64,000 nt of DNA from NCBI GenBank assembly GCA_009827235.1, contig SPMW01000002.1:55444-119443 (forward strand), in the 5' to 3' direction. Under the pieces are notes generated by a model. The model worked only from the letters and a program-made list of their open reading frames with translations. It made no database searches and was not told the DNA's origin. How positions within the stretch are numbered: the stretch's first letter is position 1; every line of letters starts with the position of its first letter. Below are positions 56,107-62,527 of this stretch, piece after piece. The position numbers were made by a program, and so were the translations under genes. This stretch comes from Candidatus Campylobacter infans (GTDB lineage Bacteria > Campylobacterota > Campylobacteria > Campylobacterales > Campylobacteraceae).

Positions 56107-58959
56107 ATGGCTAAAACTCTATATGATGAAAAAACAGGTTATCAAGCTGATATAATAAAAGAATTTGCCAAAAATGGAATTTTTGAGCGAAGTGCTACAT
56201 GCTATGATAAAAATTTAGCAATGGATAAAGAGCTGCTTTTGGAATTTCTAAAAGCTACGCAAGAAAAAGCCCTAAATGCTTTAAATCTAAGTGATGATGA
56301 AATAATCGCAAAAATAAATGAATATATCATAAAAGAGGGAATTTTATACTGCCTTAAAAATGGTGTGGATATAAATGGCTATGATTTTAAGCTAGTTTAT
56401 GATAGACAAAGATCAGGCTTTAACGCTGATTTAGCACAAAAATACGAGCAAAACAAAATAAGCATAATGCAAGAAGTAAATGCTGATAAGGACAATAAAG
56501 AGCGTGTAGATCTTGTAATATTTGTAAATGGTATAGCCTTTGCGTGTATGGAGCTAAAAAGCAATTACTCAGCCCAGAGCGTAGAACACGCTATAAAGCA
56601 GTATAAAGAGGATAGAAACCCAACTACAAGACTATTTGATGCTAGGCTTGGGGCGGTGGTGTTTTTTGCGCTGGATTTACACGAGTGCTATATGAGCACA
56701 GAGCTAAAAGGCTATGGGACAAAATTTCTACCTTTTAACAAAGGCAAAGGCAAGAACAGTAGCACAGGCGCAGGAAATGACAATAGAGATGATAAAATAA
56801 GTGATGTGTGGTATCTATGGGAAGAAGTGCTAGTAAAAGATAATATCATAAACTTAATAGTAAATTTTATATTTGAAGAAAATGGCATGATGATATTCCC
56901 TCGCTATCATCAAATGGATCTAGTAAATAAAATACAAAGCGATATCCTATCTAGCAATGAATATAAAAACTATCTAATTCAGCATAGCGCAGGCTCAGGC
57001 AAGACAAAAAGCATAGCATGGCTAGCATACGCACTAAGTGGTCTATACAAAAATGGCTCTGTGTGCTTTGAAAGTGTAATAATAGTAACTGATAGAAAGG
57101 TAGTAGATAGACAACTCCAAGATGAGATAAAAAAGCTAAAACACCAAGAAGGTTTTATCAAAACCCTAGACGATAAGTGTGGCTCAGCAGAGCTAAAAGA
57201 AGCACTAAAAAGCAATACAAAAATAATAGTAACTACTATACAAAAGTTTTTGTATATCAAAGATGATTTAAAAAACTTTGGCATAAAAAGTGCGGTGATA
57301 ATAGACGAGGCGCACTCAAGCACGAGCGGTGGAGATATGGAGGCTTTATTAGATACGCTAAGTAGTGATTTTGGCGGTGCGAGCAAGCCTAGCAATATCA
57401 GTCTTTTTGGCTTTACAGCTACACCAAAGCCTAGCACCTTGCAGATATTTGGGCAAAAGAACGAAGATGGCTTTTATGTGCCATTTCATCTATATTCAAT
57501 GAAACAAGCCATAGAAGAGGGCTGTATCATAAATGTGTTAGAAAACTACACTACTTTTAATACATTTTATAAAATAGCGCTAAACGAAGATGATAAAGAA
57601 GTAAAAGAAAGCAAAGCAAAACGCCAAATAAGAGATATAATCAAAAATAATAGTGATATCATAAAACAGCGTGTAGGCGTGATAGCCGAGCATTTTGCTG
57701 GTAGTGGCTCTGCTCTGCTGGGCGCTAAGGCAAAGGCTATGGTGGTGTGTGAGGATATAGAGAGCGTGATAAGGTATTTTAGAGCGTTTAAGGACTATTG
57801 TGATAGCAAAGGATATGATTTTAAGCCTTTGATAGCATTTAGTGGCGAAGTAGTGATAGATGGCGAAGTGTTAAGCGAGCGTGGGATAAATGGCATAAGT
57901 GAGAGTGCTTTGCCAAAAGAGTTTGACAAAGATGAGCGAAGAGTGCTTTTTGTAGCAAACAAATATCAAACTGGCTTTGACCAAAACAAGCTTTGCGTGA
58001 TGTATGTGATAAAAAAGCTACAAGGCATAAGTGCGGTTCAAACGCTCTCACGCCTAAATAGAATTTGCCCTGAATATCCACAAAAAACTACTTTTGTGCT
58101 TGATTTTGTAAATCAATTTGATGATATTATGGAGAGCTTTGCGCCGTATTATACGCACACTTGGCTAAAAGACGGAATTGATATGGCTGATTTGATTGAT
58201 ATTAGCGCAAAGATAGATGGATATAATATCTTAATGCCACTTGATGAATATAGCGTAGCAAATGCTATCGCTACTATGGGTAAAAAAGCTCAAAGTATGA
58301 TAAAACCGTATTTTACAAAAGTAGTAGGTGAAATAAATAAGCTAGATGACAAGCACAAACAAGAATTTAAAGGGTTGCTTATAAAGTATTTAAATATTTA
58401 TGTGCGTTTAAAACTCATTTTTGGTGATACTTTTAGCGATGAGCTAAAAAATAGATATGTTTTTATAGATATTTTGCTAAGACATATGGTAGAAGTCGTA
58501 AAAAATGGCGAAAATATAGAAATAAATATAAGCATAGAAAATGTCCAAGTCCTAGAAGATGAAACTTACACGGGAGTAAAAGTGATATCAGATCCGGTAA
58601 TGGAGCTTAGCGCATTTGGGGCGATGACAATCAAAACATCTAAGCTAGATCTACTCTCAAATATAATAAGAAAAATCAATGAAAATCTAGGGCTAAGCGC
58701 GGAAGAAAACGCAGAAATTCAAGCAATAATAGACATCACAAATCAATTACTAAATAGCGAAACACTACAAAGCGGAGCAAAAAATAATACTAAAAGTGAT
58801 TTTACAAAACTTTACAATGATGAAGTTGTAGATATTTTGACAAGTAACTATGAGAATTTTAGCTCTTTTTATGGTGCGTTGCTGGACAACGATATTTATA
58901 GGAATGAGATTTTTGCACCACTTTCAGATGATATTTATAACAACATCCAAAAAAGATGA
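56107..58959 (+). CDS. hsdR: Type I restriction endonuclease/translocase subunit HsdR
   Basis: HsdR moves DNA and cuts it. The 950 residues hold the nuclease domain (VDLVIFVNGIAFACMELKSN, with Asp and Glu-x-Lys at about 134-153) and helicase motor motifs: Walker A HSAGSGKTKSIAWLA near residue 291, VIIDEAHSSTSGG near 398 and FGFTATPKPST. QTLSRLNRICP and LDFVNQFDDI follow, and the C-terminal helical domain binds HsdM. It starts 11 bases after hsdS. All catalytic motifs look intact, so the system is probably active. Confidence 0.95.
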   Translation: MAKTLYDEKTGYQADIIKEFAKNGIFERSATCYDKNLAMDKELLLEFLKATQEKALNALNLSDDEIIAKINEYIIKEGILYCLKNGVDINGYDFKLVYDRQRSGFNADLAQKYEQNKISIMQEVNADKDNKERVDLVIFVNGIAFACMELKSNYSAQSVEHAIKQYKEDRNPTTRLFDARLGAVVFFALDLHECYMSTELKGYGTKFLPFNKGKGKNSSTGAGNDNRDDKISDVWYLWEEVLVKDNIINLIVNFIFEENGMMIFPRYHQMDLVNKIQSDILSSNEYKNYLIQHSAGSGKTKSIAWLAYALSGLYKNGSVCFESVIIVTDRKVVDRQLQDEIKKLKHQEGFIKTLDDKCGSAELKEALKSNTKIIVTTIQKFLYIKDDLKNFGIKSAVIIDEAHSSTSGGDMEALLDTLSSDFGGASKPSNISLFGFTATPKPSTLQIFGQKNEDGFYVPFHLYSMKQAIEEGCIINVLENYTTFNTFYKIALNEDDKEVKESKAKRQIRDIIKNNSDIIKQRVGVIAEHFAGSGSALLGAKAKAMVVCEDIESVIRYFRAFKDYCDSKGYDFKPLIAFSGEVVIDGEVLSERGINGISESALPKEFDKDERRVLFVANKYQTGFDQNKLCVMYVIKKLQGISAVQTLSRLNRICPEYPQKTTFVLDFVNQFDDIMESFAPYYTHTWLKDGIDMADLIDISAKIDGYNILMPLDEYSVANAIATMGKKAQSMIKPYFTKVVGEINKLDDKHKQEFKGLLIKYLNIYVRLKLIFGDTFSDELKNRYVFIDILLRHMVEVVKNGENIEINISIENVQVLEDETYTGVKVISDPVMELSAFGAMTIKTSKLDLLSNIIRKINENLGLSAEENAEIQAIIDITNQLLNSETLQSGAKNNTKSDFTKLYNDEVVDILTSNYENFSSFYGALLDNDIYRNEIFAPLSDDIYNNIQKR

Positions 58960-59019
58960 GTATAAATAATAAACACAATAAAGGGTAGTAAAATAAAGCA
59001 GGAAATATTTTCATCGTTG

Positions 59020-59055
59020 TAGCATAGTTGTAATTTAAAAATTACAACTATGCTA
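59020..59055. repeat. Perfect 36-bp palindrome downstream of hsdR
   Basis: TAGCATAGTTGTAATTT is followed by two bases and its exact reverse complement, giving a 17-bp stem (or 15 bp with a six-base loop). It lies 61 bases after the hsdR stop. No T-run follows on the plus strand, so it is not a classic terminator. It may end the hsd transcript, mark an element edge or bind a protein. Confidence 0.7.
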
Positions 59056-59198
59056 AAGCGCGATATAATCGCTAGAATTGTGGTTTTAACCCCATGCTTT
59101 TACACTTGTAATGAGTTAATAATTTTAGTAATTATGCTAGCCTTTTACTATCTAATATCCGTCTTTTTACTACCAAAATACTCTATTAAATTTTGCTT

Positions 59199-59321
59199 TT
59201 AGCATGGTGAAATATTCTTTAATAGTCCTTGCTGAAAGTCTAAGTTTTTAGCTATTTCATCTGCTGTAATATATGGTTTTTTTGGCACTAATGCCTTTAT
59301 AGACGCGTTTGTAAATTTCAT
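59199..59321 (-). pseudogene. N-terminal remnant of a tyrosine integrase
   Basis: The minus-strand frame from ATG 59321 has AAGGAC six bases before it. It reads MKFTNASIKALVPKKPYITA, which closely resembles the start of the arm-DNA-binding (DUF4102-like) domain of P4-type integrases. It stops after 40 residues, whereas integrases have about 400. It lies just downstream of the 3' end of the serine-type tRNA fragment and points away from it, the usual place of such an integrase. It is therefore probably a relic of an earlier element at this site. Chance resemblance of a short frame is the alternative. Confidence 0.55.
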
Positions 59322-59506
59322 TTTTTGTCCTTTTTTTTGAAAAAGGGTGACAAAAATTTTAAAATTTTGCTTTGGTGCTGGATTGTAACCTGAATTATAA
59401 TGAAACAAACTGAAAGCAACTGAAAACAACTTTTTAGCAAAACGCTCTAAAAATCGGGCTTAAAAACATTTTGTGAAAGCTTTTGAAAAGAACTTGAAAG
59501 AACTGG

Positions 59507-59533
59507 TGGCGGACAGGGAGGGATTCGAACCCT
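59507..59533 (-). repeat. 3' fragment of a tRNA-Ser-type gene, probable attL of the prophage
   Basis: Read on the minus strand the sequence is the T-arm and acceptor of a tRNA: AGGG TTCGAAT CCCTC, then CCTGTCC, discriminator G and CCA. The T-loop and acceptor fit Campylobacter tRNA-Ser. The rest of the tRNA is missing: beyond 59533 the T-stem pairing breaks (T opposite C) and phage sequence begins. This is the scar left when an element integrates at a tRNA 3' end. The intact gene should lie at the far end of the element. Confidence 0.75.
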
Positions 59534-59536
59534 ATT

Positions 59537-59983
59537 TTATGCTTGTATTTGAATAAAATCTATACTTGTTTTGTTATTTTCTAGCCAAATTTTAGCCCCG
59601 TAATTAAGGCTAGAATTTGACACAAAATTTTTAATTACTTTTCTATTTTTTATTTGTTTTTCGTGGTTTATTATATACATTTGAGTGTCTGCGTAGAAAA
59701 TTTTAAGTGTTGATTGTTTTATTTGTGTTTCGTGGTTTTTACATTGAATCAAAATTACTTCATCATCAGCCCAGGCAATTAAATCTATGCCTTCATCTTT
59801 TTTTCCTTTTGAGATTCCGTTATAAAAAATTTTAAATCCTTTATTTTCGTATATTTTTGCTATTTTTGTTTCGTATTCTTTTCCTTTTATTATTTTATTT
59901 TCTTGTTTTTTCTTTTTTTTAAAAGCCATAAAAATTAAAATTATAGTAGCTAGGCTTATTAAGATGATAATTGTTTTTAACAT
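59537..59983 (-). CDS. Membrane-anchored Mrr-like PD-(D/E)XK nuclease
   Basis: The 148 residues start with one helix (TIIILISLATIILIFMAF) followed by Lys5, so the rest should be cytoplasmic. The domain matches the Mrr catalytic fold: GKEYETKIAKIYENKGFKI with Glu, GIDLIAWADDEVILIQCKNH with Asp and Gln-x-Lys, and a C-terminal helix-strand pair. It lacks the Mrr winged-helix DNA-binding part. Its stop lies three bases from the tRNA fragment, making it the outermost prophage gene. It overlaps the HTH gene (TAATG). A role in defence or superinfection exclusion is inference. Confidence 0.75.
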   Translation of the reverse strand: MLKTIIILISLATIILIFMAFKKKKKQENKIIKGKEYETKIAKIYENKGFKIFYNGISKGKKDEGIDLIAWADDEVILIQCKNHETQIKQSTLKIFYADTQMYIINHEKQIKNRKVIKNFVSNSSLNYGAKIWLENNKTSIDFIQIQA

Positions 59984-60219
59984 TATTCAATTTCCTTTTT
60001 TAAAATTCTTGTTTTCATATCTGCTAAATAATATTCTTGTTCTTTTTCAGTTAATTTATCAAAAATATTTATTAGTTCTTTATGTTTTTTGTTTAACATA
60101 TTTTGTTCTTGTTTGTTAAAATTTTCAATTATTTTATACAAGTTAGGTTTTTCTTGTTTCCAATTGTATAATGTTGGTGTTGTTATATTGATGTATTTGC
60201 ATAGTTCTCTTATTGTCAA
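59983..60219 (-). CDS. Small helix-turn-helix regulator
   Basis: The 78 residues begin TIRELCKYINITTPTLYNWK, a helix-turn-helix of the kind seen in phage and MerR-like repressors (T-P-T-L-Y-N-W-K recognition helix). A charged helical tail for dimer formation follows. It is divergent from the phage structural genes over a 233-base control region and coupled to the nuclease gene by a TAATG overlap. It is a good candidate for the lysogeny repressor. Confidence 0.65.
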   Translation of the reverse strand: MTIRELCKYINITTPTLYNWKQEKPNLYKIIENFNKQEQNMLNKKHKELINIFDKLTEKEQEYYLADMKTRILKKEIE

Positions 60220-60236
60220 AATTTTACCTTTTACTA

Positions 60237-60265
60237 TTGACTTTGTTTTAACTATTTGCTATAAT
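60237..60265 (+). promoter_or_regulatory. Consensus promoter in the prophage control region
   Basis: TTGACT and TATAAT are separated by 17 bases, which is rarely seen in this genome where -35 boxes are usually missing. It points toward the ssDNA-binding protein gene and would give a leader of about 180 bases. Two near copies of TTTTA(A)CTATTKR overlap the box at about 60228 and 60246 and could be repressor sites. Confidence 0.6.
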
Positions 60266-60389
60266 TCTGTCTAAATTATTTATACAAATTGCTACATTGT
60301 TTAAATAATTATACTTTTTTGATTTATAAAAAGTCAAATTTTGACCTGAGCAAGTCTTTAAACTACTCTTTTGGCTAGCTGTCCTTTTA

Positions 60390-60426
60390 TCATCAGTGCG
60401 GCTAGTCATTATGTTTACACTGATGA
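60390..60426. promoter_or_regulatory. 9-bp inverted repeat upstream of the ssDNA-binding gene
   Basis: TCATCAGTG and CACTGATGA flank 19 bases. Half of the repeat (CTGATGA) recurs at the start codon of the next gene (60448-60455). It could be an operator, a translational control hairpin in the leader, or part of the phage replication origin. Confidence 0.45.
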
Positions 60427-60452
60427 AATAAACGCAATTTAAAGGATAACTG

Positions 60453-60842
60453 ATGATATTGCAGCATCAATTCACAATTTCTTATGAAGTATTAGGTGGC
60501 TATGTGAAAGCCGTGAAGGCAGGCAAGTTTAAAAACGACTCAGGCGAAATAGTCGATTATGGCTCAAGTGTTAGAATCATCTGCACTAACATTATTCAAA
60601 ACGATACAATCGATACTGATACAGGCTTTGCTAATAGTTTTGATAGACAATTAAGCTTTAAAATTTCTTGCCCTGATGATAAAGAAGCAGGTAATTTAGC
60701 AATGCAATTACAAAAAGAAATAATTAATAAACGCCCTATATATTTAGAAGCTGATTTGCCTGTAAGGCGCAATGATGGTTCATTTGAAGTGTCTGTAGTA
60801 AATGTTAAAAATTTATCTGAGAAAAAATCAATTTCTAAATAG
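60453..60842 (+). CDS. Candidate ssDNA-binding protein (gene V type)
   Basis: The 129 residues are mostly short strands with alternating polar and hydrophobic positions (FTISYEVLGGYVKAVKAG, SVRIICTNIIQN, QLSFKISCPDDKEAGNLAMQ, RPIYLEADLPVRR), fitting an OB-like fold. It is the first structural-strand gene and sits before the coat gene, where filamentous phages keep the protein that coats their single-stranded DNA. No exact motif proves it. It has a GGATAACTG leader and a hairpin terminator behind it. Confidence 0.5.
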   Translation: MILQHQFTISYEVLGGYVKAVKAGKFKNDSGEIVDYGSSVRIICTNIIQNDTIDTDTGFANSFDRQLSFKISCPDDKEAGNLAMQLQKEIINKRPIYLEADLPVRRNDGSFEVSVVNVKNLSEKKSISK

Positions 60843-60850
60843 TTTTAACA

Positions 60851-60872
60851 AAAAGCCCTTTTTTGGGCTTTT
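60851..60872 (+). terminator. Hairpin terminator after the ssDNA-binding gene
   Basis: AAAAGCCC pairs with GGGCTTTT over a T6 loop, nine bases after the stop, and the 3' arm ends in T4. It would uncouple the ssDNA-binding protein from the coat gene. Confidence 0.7.
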
Positions 60873-60930
60873 GATTAAGGCTATTAACGATGCTGGCAGT
60901 GATAGTCAATTTTTTTTGAAAGGTTAAGCG

Positions 60931-61146
60931 ATGAAAGAAAATTCTAGTTTAAAAACTAAAATTCTTGCAGGTGTTGCATTAGTTTCTGCTGTTGCTAGTA
61001 GTGCTTCTGCTGCTGTTACTATGAACACTGATGGCTCTGTTACAGGTTCTTTGAGCACTGATACTTTTATGGGCATTGCAGGTTTAGTAATAACTGCTTG
61101 CGCTGTTATGTGGGCCGCTAAAAAAGGCATTGCTCTTATTCGTTAA
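60931..61146 (+). CDS. Inovirus major coat protein (pVIII type)
   Basis: The 71-residue precursor has a basic start, a signal peptide (ILAGVALVSAVASSASA, cut after residue 27), and a mature part of 44 residues. The mature part has a polar, acidic N-terminus (AVTMNTDGSVTGSLSTD), one helix (MGIAGLVITACAVMWAA) and a short basic C-terminus (KKGIALIR) that would face the DNA. This is the hallmark architecture of filamentous phage coat proteins. AAAGG precedes the ATG, and a hairpin follows the gene. Confidence 0.9.
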   Translation: MKENSSLKTKILAGVALVSAVASSASAAVTMNTDGSVTGSLSTDTFMGIAGLVITACAVMWAAKKGIALIR

Positions 61147-61151
61147 TTTTA

Positions 61152-61173
61152 ATGCTCTGCTTTTGCAGGGCAT
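61152..61173 (+). promoter_or_regulatory. Hairpin directly after the coat gene
   Basis: ATGCTCTGC pairs with GCAGGGCAT (one G-U pair) over a UUUU loop. No U-run follows. In well-studied filamentous phages a terminator or processing site after the coat gene makes coat mRNA far more abundant; this hairpin may do the same. Confidence 0.55.
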
Positions 61174-61185
61174 AGAAGGCATTTT

Positions 61186-61305
61186 ATGGATATATCTTTT
61201 GTTAAATTTGGTTTATTTATAAATAGCTATTTTGGCGTTCTTATTGCTTTTTGCGCTGCTGCTAAGTCTGTGCTTTTTGCATTTAATGTTTTAAATAAAG
61301 ATTAA
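61186..61305 (+). CDS. 39-residue one-helix membrane protein
   Basis: The product reads MDISFVKFGLFINSYFGV, a hydrophobic run with LIAFCAAAKSVLFAF, and a short charged end. AGAAGG lies seven bases before the ATG. Its size and place behind the coat gene resemble the minor tip proteins pVII/pIX or the other mini-proteins of filamentous phages. No sequence family is recognised. Confidence 0.6.
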   Translation: MDISFVKFGLFINSYFGVLIAFCAAAKSVLFAFNVLNKD

Positions 61306-61309
61306 CAAA

Positions 61310-61453
61310 ATGAATAATTTAGAAAGTAATAAACATATTTTAACTGATTTGTTGATGAGTGATTATGCTTTTTTGATGTCACTTACTGGTATTTTGGTTG
61401 GTTTTTGTTTTATGTTTATTAGTTTTTATATTGTTACTAATATAAAAGCTTAA
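61310..61453 (+). CDS. 47-residue one-helix membrane protein
   Basis: After a polar start (MNNLESNKHILTDLLM) one long helix follows (FLMSLTGILVGFCFMFISFY) and a short tail. It begins four bases after the previous stop, with only a weak ribosome site, so translation is probably coupled. Like its neighbour it could be a virion tip protein; function unknown. Confidence 0.55.
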   Translation: MNNLESNKHILTDLLMSDYAFLMSLTGILVGFCFMFISFYIVTNIKA

Positions 61454-61473
61454 TTTTTTAAAAGGTTACACTG

Positions 61474-61935
61474 ATGAATAATAAAACTGATTTGGTTAAA
61501 TTTGTTGATTTTCAAAAATTTTATTATGTTTTTAATGAAGAGTATTTAAAAGTTGCGCGCGAATTTTTACCTGAAATGAAAAAAGAATCAAAATATTGTA
61601 ATTTAACTGCTTTTCCTATTTATAATCCAGAAAAAAAAGAATGTTTTTTTTACTATTGCTTTAACATTAAAGATTATTTTAAACATAAAATTATTTCTCA
61701 CAATAATTATAAAGTAACTATGTATGAAAATCCAGCGCATTATTTTAATGTTCTTGTTGGTTTGGTTCTTAGCACTTGTGCTTTTCATAGATTGTCTATT
61801 GATTCTAAACAATATGAAATGCCTTCTGGTTATTGTGATTTTTGTTTAGAAAGTTACCAAAATTTAAAAAAATTTGTTTCTTTTGGCAATTTTGATGATA
61901 GTTTTAAGACTGATTATTTTTCGCTGATTGATTAA
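61474..61935 (+). CDS. Phage protein of unknown function, 153 residues
   Basis: The product is soluble-looking, rich in Phe, Tyr and Lys, and has six or so cysteines, including YCDFCLES near the C-terminus. AAAAGG precedes the ATG. I see no HUH or tyrosine-nuclease motif of a replication initiator, no Walker motif and no signal peptide. Its place inside the structural row suggests a regulatory or assembly role, but nothing in the sequence names it. Confidence 0.6.
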   Translation: MNNKTDLVKFVDFQKFYYVFNEEYLKVAREFLPEMKKESKYCNLTAFPIYNPEKKECFFYYCFNIKDYFKHKIISHNNYKVTMYENPAHYFNVLVGLVLSTCAFHRLSIDSKQYEMPSGYCDFCLESYQNLKKFVSFGNFDDSFKTDYFSLID

Positions 61936-61974
61936 AATTTTTACCCCTTTAAAATTTAGAAAGGTTTTAATTTT

Positions 61975-62166
61975 ATGCTTAATAGATTTCATTACGAGCA
62001 TCTTTTTTATGAAAAAGAGCTTGATGACTTAGCTTTTAATTATTATTTGAGATATGAGTATTTTATGAATTTAAAAGAAAATAAGCACGCTCAGATTTGT
62101 TTAAAAATGTTTAAACTTATTTGCACTTCTCAAAGAATTTTAAAATCTTTGTTGGCAAAGGCATAG
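61975..62166 (+). CDS. Phage protein of unknown function, 63 residues
   Basis: This is a helical, charged small protein (FHYEHLFYEKELDDLAFNYY, then YEYFMNLKENKHAQICLK). AGAAAGG lies behind the previous gene and before this start. No family is recognised. It overlaps no neighbour and lies three bases from the next start. Confidence 0.5.
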   Translation: MLNRFHYEHLFYEKELDDLAFNYYLRYEYFMNLKENKHAQICLKMFKLICTSQRILKSLLAKA

Positions 62167-62169
62167 AAT

Positions 62170-62292
62170 ATGCTAAATATTTTAGATGTTCCTGCTTTTG
62201 ATTATTTTTTTACAATCTTTTTTTATTTTACTATATCAGCATTGCCTTTGTTGTTAGCTTTTACGCTTTTTACAAATAAATTATTAAAGTAG
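62170..62292 (+). CDS. 40-residue one- or two-helix membrane protein
   Basis: The product is nearly all hydrophobic (MLNILDVPAFDYFFTIFFYF, then TISALPLLLAFTLF) with a basic end (TNKLLK). It starts three bases after the previous stop. It is another mini membrane protein of the type filamentous phages use in the virion tip or the exit complex. Confidence 0.5.
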   Translation: MLNILDVPAFDYFFTIFFYFTISALPLLLAFTLFTNKLLK

Positions 62293-62298
62293 GTTTTT

Positions 62299-62517
62299 AT
62301 GAAAAAATGTATAAAAATTTTTTTTGTTTTAATGGTATTAAAATTAAGTTTATTAAATGCTTCATCAATAAAAAGCGATTATAAAGAATTTTGTAAGAAT
62401 GAAAAATTTTTAATGTTTATTCTAAATTCTTTAAAAGAAAATCCAAATGATGAGTATTCAAAAATTTTTGCCCGCAAATTTAATGAACGCTGCGGTTTAA
62501 AAATACGCATTCAATAG
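62299..62517 (+). CDS. Small secreted protein with signal peptide
   Basis: The 72 residues begin MKKCIKIFFVLMVLKLSLLN, a signal peptide likely cut after NASS or NA. A short charged periplasmic part with two cysteines (FCKNEKF, RCGLKI) follows. Function unknown. It sits directly before the pIII-like gene and may be a minor virion or adsorption factor. Confidence 0.55.
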   Translation: MKKCIKIFFVLMVLKLSLLNASSIKSDYKEFCKNEKFLMFILNSLKENPNDEYSKIFARKFNERCGLKIRIQ

Positions 62518-62527
62518 TATAAATATA

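Noticed and set aside
61474..61935. 153-residue phage protein as replication initiator
   Set aside because: No HUH motif, no catalytic Tyr context and too short for a filamentous phage Rep; left as unknown.
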